Assembly: GCF_963082655.1 (NCBI RefSeq)
Contig: NC_081553.1
Location: forward strand, 193,009,373 to 193,073,372
DNA: 64,000 nt
Reading direction: 5' to 3'
Source of the DNA: Stomoxys calcitrans
Taxonomy: Eukaryota > Arthropoda > Insecta > Diptera > Muscidae
Shown: piece after piece, positions 11,346 through 23,322 of the stretch
How positions within the stretch are numbered: position 1 is the first letter of the stretch
Layout of the letters: the number at the start of each line of letters is the position of its first letter
Translations under genes and position numbers: made by a program
The notes under the pieces: generated by a model
The model's input: the letters and a program-made list of their open reading frames with translations, nothing else
What the model was told of the DNA's origin: nothing
The model's database searches: none

Positions 11346-11630
11346 GATATAGTCAACAATTTTATATAAACCTCGTTAATATTTCATTATTTGTAACCTA
11401 CTAACAGAGTTATAACTAACCAATTGTATTTACCCACCTTGCAGTCCTACTTACTCCCACTGTAAAGTTCATCATCTACTAATCCAACTCTCGATTTTCA
11501 TTACAAGTCTTTGGTCTGATCTTGTTAAGAGTCCTCCATTCAAATTTGGCATTGTTTTGTCTAAGCTCACGAAAAAAATTTGGGTAACTTGCATCACGTT
11601 TTGTATTCAAAGTCCAAGTAAAACCCTCCA

Positions 11631-11664
<34 letters not shown>

Positions 11665-12965
11665 AATCCTATTCAAGTCAATAGCAAATTTTGTATCAAG
11701 TTATCAAAAAGTTGAAGAAGGCAAAAAAGCAAAGCAGTTGCCCGTTGGCAAGCCAGACAATGAGGCTCTTCAATACGCTACTTGTAAGGGGGGGCCCCAT
11801 TGCAGTTTTCTGTTGTTTATGAACTTGTGCGCATGCGCTGGATCATTAAAAACATCATCATCATCATCATTATCAACATCATCGTTGTCGTCGGCGTAGT
11901 CGGTATTATCATTGCTTTTGTTTTCGTCATCACCATGTGTATGGCCAAGACTTCATCAGTTTTTAGCGCGTGTCTATAGCAAAAAAAAAAAAAAACAGAA
12001 GACAGAAAACAAAAACAGTCACCAATAACAAAGACTTCCATTGGCCAGACTTGTCTACGGCTGTCTACTTCGATAGGGAGAGATAGTTTGGCCGAGATGG
12101 CTTCTTAGCTTCTTGTTGCCATAATTTTGTATCTTTGCTAATGGATACTTAATTTTTTTCTCTGTTTGTTTGGACATTGCCATTGTAGCACCATGTGCAA
12201 TGTGGGCTGTAAGAAAGAAGAAACTGAACAAGTCTTGAGCCTGTCTCTGCCTGTCTGTTTGTCCGATTTTGTGTCCGCTTGCCTCTAGAGGGTGTTGCAT
12301 AATACCGCCAAATGAAATGTGAGATGAGTTTTAATTGTGTCACAGCAGCAGTGTTGGGAGATCGGTTGTTCTGAGAGACTTTTTGTACATGTGGTAAAAC
12401 ACTCTTAGGATTATGGGGATTCGAAAAGGTCAGAGTTGAGTTGATATGACACAAAGATAACAAATTTAGGTGCGGAAGAATGGAGAACTAGAAATGTATA
12501 TGGATCTGAGTATGCTTTTGAATATTACCATTTATATGCAGAGGAAAATAGATCGAGATATGAATATGAAACTTAATATCCTCTACCATGGGTAACAATC
12601 TTAATACGATTTTGTTTCTTAAGCCCTACACTGACTACTTGAACCTTTACAAGTGAGAGGGTTGCCCTCTTTATCGAGCTCGATACCGCAGTTTAAACTA
12701 CGATGTTACATATAAGACGACGGATGTTTACCACTTTAGCAGAAGTGAAGCAGGGAGTCATTCGCGCACACAAGAGAATGTCTCGAAGACTCTCCTGCTA
12801 ACGATGCTCTACAATACAGGCATCCCCTCTAATGATAAGATGTTACGCCGCCGCGTGCCTAGTGATATTTCAAGGATTGTAATCCAAACGAGTTCTTCTC
12901 CCGGTATCTCCTCTTAGGCAAAAAAGGATATAAGAAAAGATTTGCTCTGCTATTATTATATTATT
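11346..12965. other. Low-copy DNA with microsatellites; no gene seen
   Basis: Contains an (AC)n microsatellite at about 11630-11663, a (CAT)n/TCA-rich stretch at about 11848-11890 and a poly-A tract near 11980. The open frames on either strand are short and low in complexity. Nothing here supports a gene. Confidence 0.5.
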
Positions 12966-12967
12966 AC

Positions 12968-13890
12968 ATGTTGGAGACCTGTGTAAAATGTCAGCCAATT
13001 CGAATAAGAATTGCGTCCTTTGGGGACATAATTTCAGGCAAATCGGATAATAATTGCGACCTCTAGAGGCTCAAGAAGTCAAGATCCCAGATCGGTTTAT
13101 ATGGCAGCTATATCAGGTTATGGACCGATTTGAACCATACTTGGCACAGTTGTTGGATATCATAACAAAACACGTCGTGCAAAATTTCATTCCAATCGGA
13201 TAAGAATTGCGCCCTATAGAGGCTCAAGAAGTCAAGACCCAAGATGGTAGCTATATCAGGTTATAGACCTATTTGAACCATACTTGGCACAGTTGTTGGA
13301 TATCATAACAAAACACGTCGTGCAAAATTTCATTCCAATCGGATAAGAATTGCGCCCTCTAGAGGCTCAAGAAGTCAAGACCCAAGATCGGTTTATATGG
13401 TAGCTATATCAGGTTATAGACCGATTTGAACCATACCTGGCACAATTGTTGGATATCATAACAAAACACGTCGTTCAAAATTTCATTCCAATCGGATGAT
13501 AATTGCGACCTCTAGAGGCTCAAGAAGTCAAGATCCCAGATCGGTTTATATGGCAGCTATATCAGGTTATGAACCGATTTGAACTATACTTGGCACAGTT
13601 GTTGGATATCATAACAAAACACGTCGTGCAAAATTTCATTCCAATCGGATAAGAATTGCGCACTCTAGAGGCTCACGAAGTCAAGACCCAAGATCGGTTG
13701 ATATGGCAGCTATATCAGGTTATGGACCGATTTGAACCATACTTGGCAAAGTTGTTGGATATCATAAGAAAACACGTCGTGCAAAATATCATTCCAATCG
13801 GATAAGAATTGCTCACTCTAGAGGCTCAAGAAGTCAAGACCCAAGATCGGTTTATATGGCAGCTATATCAAAACATGGACCGATATGACC
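12968..13890 (+). repeat. 153-bp-module array C
   Basis: Five to six modules in + orientation. The phase marker CGGTTTATATGG (or its variants) falls at 13093, 13389, 13542, 13695 and 13848. The spacing is exactly 153 bp except across one module with a roughly 10-bp deletion. The subfamily is distinguished by TCTAGAGGCTCAAGAAGTCA and TATGGCAGCTATATCAGG. Confidence 0.85.
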
Positions 13891-13899
13891 CATTTCGAA

Positions 13900-14325
13900 T
13901 GCAGCCCCGCGGATACGTGGGCGCCTCAGCGAGTATTAGGCGACTTTGCCTAGTCCTAGCCGCATTTAAAGGAGCTTTGGTTTAGAAGACCTCCCTTTCT
14001 TTTGTTTCTGTTACCGTAGCCATATTTCCAAGTGGAGTTGGCGATACTCGTCAAACTATTATAGGAGAGCAAGCTCGTTCGGGTCTATATGACTGATCGC
14101 CGCGGGAACATAATTGCCATTGGCTATTTAACTCGTCTCGTCTCATCGAGCATTATAGGCACTCAGTATATTAGGAAGAGCCGGTGCCACCTCTCACTGA
14201 GACTCTCAACCCGATTGTGCTGATTTTCCGCTACTGCAGTTGCAGCTACTCCGTATGGAGTATTCCACTATTCGCAGCCTGTGGACGCCCGGTTGCTCCC
14301 AACAAAGCTTCTCCCACCAAAGCTA
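13900..14325 (-). pseudogene. Relic of the RTE-like LINE 5' region
   Basis: Degenerate copy of the sequence at 59840-60060: the order CATTGGCTATTTAACTCG, GGCACTCAGTAT, GTGCCACCT, CACTGAGACTCTC, GCAGCCTGTGGACGCCCGGT is retained. Since 59840-60060 is the upstream end of a minus-strand RTE-like copy, this is the same part of another, older insertion. No coding sequence is visible. Confidence 0.55.
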
Positions 14326-14327
14326 AA

Positions 14328-15810
14328 CAAGTAAAAAGGCGATATGTTCAGCCAGGCCGAACTTTGAATACCCACCACTTCGGAGATATGTGTCAACCAT
14401 CTTTCGTCATAATCCGGTGAAAAATGCATAAGTTATGCCCCATAGCAGCTTTATCGAAATATGGTACGTTTTGGACCAAATTCAGCACGGACATTAAGTG
14501 GTTTAATAAATACAAGTCACTGTTCAATTTTGTAGAACAAAAAAGGGCCTTTTTGGCAGCTATATCTAATATGGAGCGATGTGAACCAGTCACTGTGTCA
14601 AATATCGTCGAAATCGGACTATCAATAAGGCGTATCTTATGGGCCCAAAACCTTAAATCTAGTGATCGGTCAATATGGCAGCTATATCCAAATCTGGACC
14701 GATCTAAGCCAAATTGAAGAAGAATATCCAAGGGCCTAACATAACTCACTGTCTCGAATTTCGGAGACATGGAACGATAAATGCGTCTTTTATGGGCCCA
14801 AGACCTTAAATCGAAAGATCGGTTAATATGGCAGCTATATCCAAATCTGAACCGATCTGGGCCAAGTTGAAGAAGGATGTCGAAGAGTCTAAGACAACTC
14901 CCTGTCTCGAATTTCGGAGACATCGGACAATAAATATGTCTTTTATGGGACCAAGACTTTAAATCGGGAGATCAGTCAATATGGCAGCTATATCCAAATG
15001 TGGACCAATCTAAGCCAAATTGAAGAAAAATATCGAAGGGCCTAACACAACTCACTGTCCCAAATATCGTCGAAATCGGACAATAAATGCACCTTTAATG
15101 GGCCCAAGACCTTAAACCGAGAGATCGGTCTATATGGCAGCTATATCCAGATCTGAACCGATCTGGGCCACATTGAAGAAGGATGTTGATGAGCCTATAA
15201 CAACTCGCTGTCGCGAATTTCGGAGACTTCGGAAAATAAATGCGTCTTTTATTGGACCAAGAACTTAAATCAGGAGATCGGTCAATATGACAGCTATATC
15301 TAAGTCTGGGCCAAATCGAAGAAGGATATCGAAGGGTCTAACACAACTCACAGTCCCAAATTTCGTCGAAATCGGAAAATAACTGCAGTTTTTATGGGCC
15401 CAAGGCCTTTTATCGAGAGAATGGTCTATAATCGGACAAAAAAGGCGCCTTTTACGAACCCAAAACCTTATATCGAAAGATCGGTCTATATGGCAGCTAT
15501 ATCCAAATCTGGAATGATCTGGGCCAAATTGAAGAAGGATAACGAAGGGCCTAACACAACTCACTATCCCAAATTTCGACGAAATCGGACAATAAATGCG
15601 GTTTTTATGGGCCCAAGACCTTTTATCGAGAGAATGGTTTATATGGCAGCTAACACAACTCTCTGTCTACAATTTCGTCGAAGTCGGACAATAAATGCGG
15701 TTTTTATTGTCCCAAGGCCATAAATCGAGAGATCGGTTAATAGTGCAGTTATATCCAAATCTGAACCGATCTGGGCCAAATTGAAGAAAGATGTTGAAGA
15801 GCCTCACACA
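14328..15810 (+). repeat. 153-bp-module element D
   Basis: It begins with CAAGTAAAAAGGCGATATGT and a damaged GTTCAGCCAGGCCGAAC head. About nine modules of a diverged subfamily follow (ATATGGCAGCTATATCCAAA, CCGATCTGGGCCAAATTGAA, GGGCCCAAGACCTTAAATC). Phase markers at 14820, 14973 and 15126 are 153 bp apart. The array passes directly into the pentanucleotide satellite. Long open frames on both strands reflect 153 being 51 codons. Confidence 0.85.
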
Positions 15811-17356
15811 ACTCCTACCTACCCTACTTCACTCTACTCTACTCTACTCTGTTCTACTCTACTCTACTCTACTCTACTCTACTCTACTCTACTCTACTCT
15901 ACTCTACTCTACTCTACTCTACTTTAGCTCTACTCTAGCTCTACTTTAGCTCTACTTTAGCTCTACTCTAGCTCTACTCTAGCTCTACTCTACTCTACTC
16001 TACTCTACTCTACTCTACTCTACTCTACTCTACTTTACTCTACTCTACTCTACTCTACTCTACTCTACTCTAGTCTACTCTACTCTACTCTACTCTACTC
16101 TAGTCTACTCTACTCTACTCTACTCTACTCTACTCTACTCTACTCTACTCTACTCTACTCTACTCTACTCTACTCTACTCTACTCTACTCTACTCTACTC
16201 TACTCTACTCTACTCTACTCTACTCTACTCTACTCTACTCTACTCTACTCTACTCTACTCTACTCTACTCTACTCTACTCTACTCTACTCTACTCTACTC
16301 TACTCTACTCTACTCTACTCTACTCTACTCTACTCTACTCTACTTTACTCTACTCTACACTACTCTACACTACTCTACACTACCCTACACTACTCTAAAC
16401 TACTCTAAACTACTCTACACTACTCTCCACTACTCTACACTACTCTACACTAATCTACACTACTCTACACTACTCTACTCTACTCTACTCTACTCTACTC
16501 TACTCTACTCTACTATACTCTACTCTACTCTACTCTACTCTACTCTACTCTACTCTACTCTACTCTACTCTACTCTACTCTACTCTACTCTACTCTACTC
16601 TACTCTACTCTACTCTACTCTACTCTACTCTACTCTACTCTACTCTACTCTACTCTACTCTACTCTACTCTACTCTACTCTACTCTACTCTACTCTACTC
16701 TACTATACTCTACTCTACTCTACTCTACTCTACTCTACTCTACTCTACTCTACTCTACTCTACTCTACTCTACTCTACTCTACTCTACTCTACTCTACTC
16801 TACTCTACTCTACTCTACTCTACTCTACTCTACTCTACTCTACTCTACTCTACTCTACTCTACTCTACTCTACTCTACTCTACTCTACTCTACTCTACTC
16901 TACTCTACTCTACTCTACTCTACTCTACTCTACTCTACTCTACTCTACTCTACTCTACTCTACTCTACTCTTTTCTACTCTACTCTACTCTACTCTACTC
17001 TACTCTACTCTACTCTACTCTACTCTACTCTACTCTACTCTACTCTACTCTACTCTACTCTACTCTACTCTACTCTACTCTACTCTACTCTACTCTACTC
17101 TACTCTACTCTACTCTACTCTACTCTACTCTACTCTACTCTACTCTACTCTACTCTACTCTACTCTACTCTACTCTACTCTACTCTACTCTACTCTACTC
17201 TACTATACTCTACTCTACTCTACTCTACTCTACTCTACTCTACTCTACTCTACTCTACTCTACTCTACTCTACTCTACTCTACTCTACTCTACTCTACTC
17301 TACTCTACTCTACTCTACTCTACTCTACTCTACTCTACTCTACTCTACTCTACTCT
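15811..17356 (+). repeat. Pentanucleotide satellite (CTACT)n
   Basis: About 1.5 kb of near-perfect CTACT repeats. The edge nearest the 153-bp array is degenerate (CTCCTACCTACCCTACTTC). Local variants include TAGCT units at 15923-15990 and a 10-bp-period block (TACTCTACAC) at about 16353-16475. Confidence 0.97.
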
Positions 17357-19800
17357 TTGAGGACAATGCGAGGCCTACACCCGCAACGACGACAGATTTC
17401 AGTTACCCCCTGGTTGGCCGAATCCCATTCAAAAACCGCCTTTCGTTCAATGCCGAATTTATTGAGAATAAGGTGAGAAGGTGGATCACCGGCACGCACG
17501 TCGGACGGACATCATGACCCCTCACTAAACATGTGATCCACCTTCTTTACCATCTTCGGATCCGCATCCGCAGGATCAGTTGATGCGGGAGTGCATAGTT
17601 GATAGTATGAGCAGCGTAGACAACGGGAGAAACTCAACTTAACTTTGATATGAGTGTTGGTAACTATTGACTACTAAAATGGCAAGCTCCTTATTACCTT
17701 TATTTAAAGGGAGATATATGGCATGTTTGAATCTCCTGCAACTTTGTATTACAAACAGATCCTGATCCTTATCGTTTTTATGACCTCTGTAAGCAGTAAA
17801 TTTCACAATTCATTCATTGGCAGACATTGGATTGAGGCTTTTACCACACTTCTCAAAAAAAAAGTGTCCACAAATTGTTGATTAAAGAACGATTTATATT
17901 CCTTGCCAGCCGTTGACCCAATTAAATGTGGCAAATTAACAAAGTTGCTGGTAATGCAGTCAGTTGCTGTGCAGTTGCACACGACAAAGTTGTACGGTGT
18001 GGCTTTACCTGCACATTTGCAGTTTGTTAGCCAAACAGCATTGCGTTACGCACTTTGCTTTAAATGGCTGCTAATGCTGAAGTGCCAGTGGCTGCAGCAG
18101 TGGCAACAAGTTTGGCATGAGGCGGTGCAATTTGAGTTTAGTTTTTTTTTTGTTTCTTCTGGCTTATGTTGGTTGCTAGGTACTTAAGTCATGACTTGAC
18201 TTTAATCATCACTTGGGGATTGGGGTTGCCAAACGAACTGGTTTCTTGTTGGCGGTGAGGGCAGGTGGTGTGGCTCCTTTGCCATATGTTTGAATAACAT
18301 TTGAAATCATGAAAAGTTTTGAATAGAATGACAAAATCCAAATGGATTTCTTGGCTGGCACTGAAGGAGTTTGGCTGCTCGAAAAACCATTCACACCGTA
18401 TAGCTGCTGCTAGTTGAGCGAATGACTGGGCTCAAGAGTGTTGCGGTGCGTGATTAACTCATAATTTTCTGACAAAATGTAATGGATCACATCCGTTTGG
18501 AGATTTGTCTAAATGCGCGCCTTGGAGTATTTCTGTCAAGGTTAAAACAAAAATGGTAGAATTAAAAAAAAATCATAAAAAACGATAAAAACAACGCTCA
18601 AACACCAAACAGTCACAAACTTGTTAAACACTTCGTTTTATTTGGAGATTAAGATTGGCTATCTAAACGACTCTATGGACGGCAATTGAAATTGAATTAT
18701 GGGCACCCAGGGTAATGGAATCTGAGTTGATTGTTAGCATGCACTTACAACGTTATGACTACCAGATCAAGGCGTAAGCTAAACAAGTGAGAGTCAAACT
18801 CCAATTCCATATGAAGTGAGGTTATGGGAATTCTATTTGAACCTTAACTCAGATAAGACATTCTAAATGAAATAGGGTTCACAATAAACTCAAGTTTAGA
18901 ACGATAATTAAGGATCTCCAAAAGTTTGCCGCTGACTCCAGAGAAGGTCTTAGGCTAATTTACTGGTTCAGTACCGAATTTCAGAGTTTTCTTGCAGTAA
19001 ACAGTATCCAGAATTCACCAGATATATAATGCTCCGTCAGTCGTTGGTGCTTCTGGGAGTTGCCATAAGTCATCGTGTACCGTGCCTATTTATATTTCCC
19101 CAAGCATAATTCCTCCAACATAGCTTTTTCTTATCTTACTCTTTCTTTGTCGACATATTTATTCTGCCAAACACACACATCTCATAAAAACTCATAACAA
19201 TTCTCCCGTTTACACACAGCACTCATATACTAGTGTGTCAATAACAACTCCTTCAATGGACTGTGTGATAACCTTTTAGGGTTATTTCTACATTGAGTGT
19301 TTGATTGATTGCCTATATTTTCTCATGCAAGAAATAATTCTCATTCACTTTGAAGGCTTTAGTGCTGTTAAGGGTGGGTTTTTACAAGCTTTATTGTGAG
19401 CTATCTGGTTCTACAAAAAAACAGGCCAAAGTGTATACCTGGTAGTCTATCAAAGTTCTAGGTGTTTTCTGCACGATTCGAGAATCTTACAGTCAAGATG
19501 ATCCCAAACACAAATCGAAGCCTGCACCGAAATTTGAATCCTCTCAACAAAGTCTCAATCACGAATAACTTAAAATCAGCCACCATCGATCCCATCGCAA
19601 CCGACCAAAAGTACCTTTAAGGAGCTATGACTTTATCGTTTAGATAACTCGAACAAAGGAACCCACTACAACTACCGACCGATCCATCCTAACTCCTGGG
19701 CCTTAATCTCAGTCATGACAAAAAACCCAAAATCAAACAACATTGTAATTAAGGAGATACAATCATTTTAGGTTATTTCAATCAAATATTTGTAAAACCA
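17357..19800. other. Low-copy DNA, no gene supported
   Basis: This is the longest stretch without tandem repeats in the first third of the window. Open frames are short and have no recognisable domain on either strand. I see no convincing splice-linked exons, tRNA or repeat. Confidence 0.5.
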
Positions 19801-19810
19801 CCATAGAAGA

Positions 19811-20112
19811 GGCCAACAAAGTGCAGAGGTTAGCATGTCCACCTATGACGCTGAACGTCTGGGTTTGAATCCTGGCAGGAACGTAAAAAATTTTTTTTGC
19901 GGTGGTTATCCCCTCCTAATGCTGGCGACATTTGTGAGGTACTTTGCCCTTTGACTTCTCCCCAAAGAGGTGTCAATCGTGGCACGCCGTTCGAACTAGG
20001 CTATAAAAAGCAGGTCCCCTATCATTCAGCTTTAACTTGAATAGGACAGCACTCATTGATTTGTGAGAAGTTTGCCCCATTTCCTTAATGGAATGTTCAT
20101 GGGCAAATTTGC
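19811..20112 (+). mobile_element. tRNA-derived SINE, copy 3
   Basis: The head GGCCAACAAAGTGCAGAGG is damaged in the A-box region. The B box reads GGTTTGAATCC, followed by the shared CTATAAAAAGCAGG body and GTTCATGGGCAAATTTGC tail. It is more diverged than the copies at 10165 and 62290. Confidence 0.8.
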
Positions 20113-20490
20113 TTATACCATGGAAGAAGTCAGGAAAAATAAAAATATTCATGATCGTTGTCAAATTTTGGGACTATCAAGCCATATCTGTCCGTGTGTC
20201 TGTTATAGCCACAATTCAATCATTAGAAATTTAGTTCTTGAGCGGAAACTTGGAACAGAGAACAGTTTTTCTCAAAACTACGCAACATGGCTTGTGCCAG
20301 CAAGTACGCTGCCTATTTAAGCTCAATTTAGGCATCAAGCATGATGCTTATGGCTCAAGGCTTCGGGTCAAATACTCGACGTATCGGTTCCATGTGGACT
20401 TTCAAAGCTTCATGTGTAGTGGATTGTTTTCCGTAGTCAACGTCGACTTACCTTTTATATCCAAGTTTGTACTTCCCTACTGCAAGTTGT
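20113..20490. other. Low-copy spacer between two SINEs
   Basis: About 380 bp without a recognisable coding or repeat signal. Confidence 0.4.
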
Positions 20491-20794
20491 GCCACCGTAT
20501 CGCAGAGGTTAGCATGTCCGCTTATGACGCTGAACGACCGGGTTCGAATCCTGGCGAGACCATCAGAAAAAACATTTTTCGGCAATGGTTTTTCCCTCCT
20601 AACGCTGGCAACATTTGTGAGGTACTATGCCATGTAAAAACTTCTACCCAAAGAGGTGTCGGCACGCCGTACGAACTCGGCTATAAAAAGGAGCCCCTCA
20701 TCAATGAGCATAAACTTGAATCGGACTGCACTCATCGATAAATGAGAAGTTAGCCCCTGTTCCTTAGTGGAATGTTCATGGGCAAAATTTGCAT
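20491..20794 (+). mobile_element. tRNA-derived SINE, copy 4
   Basis: The head is GCCACCGTATCGCAGAGG, with an intact B box GGTTCGAATCC, a CTATAAAAAGGAGC body and a GTTCATGGGCAAAATTTGC tail. It sits directly against a LINE 3' fragment. A clean target duplication was not evident. Confidence 0.85.
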
Positions 20795-20797
20795 TTG

Positions 20798-21030
20798 CAT
20801 GTAAGAAGGAGGTTAGTTCAGCTTTCGATATGATAACGGGACACATAGGACTATACGAGCTCACTTATGCAAAATCGGTGTAGCAAGTGATAGCATGTGG
20901 GGAAGATGATGAGACGTTGTAGCATTTTCTATGTCATTGCCCGGTTTTCGCTGCTAACAGACACCGATACTTAAATGGGGACACAATACTAGATATGAAA
21001 CAACTTATGGTAGTGGTATGAAAACCAATT
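20798..21030 (+). pseudogene. LINE 3' end fragment (C-terminal Cys/His region)
   Basis: Translation with stops gives SSAFDMITGHIGLYELTYAK, then ACGEDDETL and HFLCHCPVFAANRHRYLNGD. ITGH near the end of ORF2 followed by CGEDDET...HFLCHCP is the C-terminal zinc-knuckle-like region of LOA/Jockey/R1-group LINEs. It may be the missing 3' end of an element like the fragment at 7795-8785, but no continuous copy is present. Confidence 0.65.
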
Positions 21031-21042
21031 AACATAGATTTT

Positions 21043-21540
21043 TTTATACATCTCAGGATGGGATATACCAATCTAGTCATTCCCTTTGTAACACCTCGAA
21101 ATATTCGCCCAAGACCCCATAAATTTTATATATTTTTGATCGCCTCGACGTTCTGAGTCTGTCTGTCCGAACGAAATGTCTGTCCGTCCATCTACCGAAA
21201 TCACGATAGCGGTCGAACGTGTAAAGCTAGCCCCTTGAAATTTTGCGAAGATACTTAATATTGATGTAGAACCTTGCGGATTGCAAATGGGTTATATGGG
21301 TTCAGATTTGGTTATAGCTCCCATATAAACCGATCTCCCGATTTGACTTCTTGAGCCCCTGGAAGCCTCAATTTTCATCCGATTTGGCTAAAATTCTGCA
21401 TGTAGTAATCTGTTATGACTTCCAACAATTGTACTAAATATGGTCTAAATCGGGTTATTAACTGATATAGCTCCCATATAAACCGATCTCCCGATTTGAC
21501 TTCTTAAGCCCCTGGAAGCCGCAATTTTTATCCGATTTGG
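21043..21540 (-). repeat. 153-bp-module element E, minus-oriented part
   Basis: It starts with a decayed tail motif (TTTATACATCTCAGGATGGG), then TCATTCCCTTTGTAACACC, ACGATAGCGGTCGAACG and GCTCCCATATAAACCGATCT modules. At about 21540 the orientation flips within GATTTGGCAGCTATATCC. Confidence 0.75.
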
Positions 21541-22545
21541 CAGCTATATCCAAAAATGGTCTGATCTGGACGATATTCAACAAAACGCAATGTTTCAAAT
21601 TTCATCAAAATCGGATGAAAAATGCTCCTTTTATGGGGGAGGATTGGTCTATATGGCAGCTATATCTAAATATGGTCCGACCTGGACCATGTTCCCCAAA
21701 AAGGAGTAGAGGTGTATCAAAACTCACTTTTTCAAATTTCTTCAAAATCGTAGGAAAAATGTTCCTTTTATAAGCTCAATACCCTATGTCGGGAGTTCGG
21801 CCGGTCGGTTTATATGGTAGCTATATCCAAATATGGTCCAATCTGGTTCAGAGGCAGAAAGGTTCAATGTTTAAAATTTCATCAAAATCGGATGAAAAAT
21901 GTTCCTTTTATGGACTTAATACTTTTTATCGGGAGATCGGTCTATATGGCAGCTTTATCTAAATATGGTCCGACCTGGACCATGTTCAACCAGAAAGTGT
22001 AGAAGTCTATCAAAACTGACTTTTTCAAATTTCAGCAAAATCGGATGAAAAATTCCGCATTTATGGGCTCAATACTCTATATCGGGAGATCGCTTTATAT
22101 GGCAGCTATATCTAAATATGGTTCGATCTGTACCACATTTGAAAGGTATGGGTAGGGGTCTACCAGAACTCACTGTGCCAAATTTCATCGAGTTCGGGTA
22201 ATAAATCGATCTTTTATGACTTCAAAACCCTATATCGGGAGATCGGGCGGTCGGTCTATAGGGCAGCTATATCCAAATAAAGTCCGATCTGGACCACACA
22301 TCACAGAAATAGGTAGGGGTCTACCAGAACTCACTGTGCCTAATTTCATCTAAATCGGATGAAAAATGACGAATTTGTTGTCTCGAGATTAAGCCTGGAG
22401 ATCGGTCTATATATAGCGGCTGTATATAATTAAATTCTGATTTTATGAGATCGAAGATCTGGTTCATAAACAAAGTATCGCCATCATCGAAATCATCAAA
22501 AATAGTTTGGAAAAAGTTTTTATACCCAAGATATATGCAAAATTA
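21541..22545 (+). repeat. 153-bp-module element E, plus-oriented subfamily
   Basis: Six to seven diverged modules built on TATGGCAGCTATATCTAAAT, GGTCCGACCTGGACCATGTT, TTTCATCAAAATCGGATGAA and a reset of GGGAGATCGG. They end in TTTTTATACCCAAGATATAT. They form a subfamily distinct from arrays A, C and G. Confidence 0.75.
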
Positions 22546-22569
22546 CAAATACTCAGCTTTTGGGTATAA

Positions 22570-22597
22570 ATGGGTAAATACCCGGGTATTTACCCAT
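22570..22597. repeat. 28-bp perfect palindrome
   Basis: Each half reads ATGGGTAAATACCC and is followed immediately by its complement, centred between 22583 and 22584 on CCC/GGG. It is followed by CTCTAG, so the outer edge read inward is TAGAGATGGGTAAA, resembling hAT-type terminal repeats. A hAT origin is only suggested. Confidence 0.9.
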
Positions 22598-22605
22598 CTC
22601 TAGTT

Positions 22606-23322
22606 ATAAGCTGATTCGGACCGTACTTGGCACACCTGTTAGAAGTCACAATGGAACTCCGCATGCAAAAATTCAGCCAAATCGGACAAAAATTGCGCTT
22701 CCAGGGGTTCAATTAGTCAAATACGCAGATCGGTTTATATGGGAGCTATATCAGGTTATAGACCGATTTGAACCATACTCAGCGTAGTTGTTGGCAGTCT
22801 TAACTGAACTCTACACGTGAAATTTCAGCCAAATCGGACAAAAATTGCGGCTTCCAGGGGTTCAAGAATTCAAATCGAGAAATCGGTTTATATGGGGAGC
22901 TATATTAGGTTGTAGACCGATTTGAGCCCTACTTGGCACAGTTGTTAGAAGCCAAAACAGAACATCACATGTAAATTTTCAGACAAATTGGATAAAAATG
23001 GTGGCTTCCAGGCTCTCAAGAAATCAAATCGGGAGATCGGTTTATATGAGAGCTATTTGTAAATCTAAACCCATATATGGCCTATTTGCAATCCCCAACG
23101 ACCTACATCGATATTAAATATCAGTGCAAAATTTAAAGATACTAGTTTTACGCTTCGGCCTCTATCATGATTTCGACAGACGGGCGGACGGAGTGACATG
23201 GCTAGATCGACCCGACGATCAAGAATATATATACTTTGTGGGGTCTTAGGCGAATATTTCGAGGTGTTACAAACGGAATGACTATTTTAGTATACCCCCA
23301 TCCTATAGTGGTGAGTATACAA
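22606..23322 (+). repeat. 153-bp-module element F
   Basis: Three modules of the GGGAGCTATATCAGGTTATA type are followed by a complete tail: GCAATCCCCAACGACCTACA, GACATGGCTAGATCGAC, TATATATACTTTGTGGGGTC and CCTATAGTGGTGAGTATAC. Confidence 0.8.
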
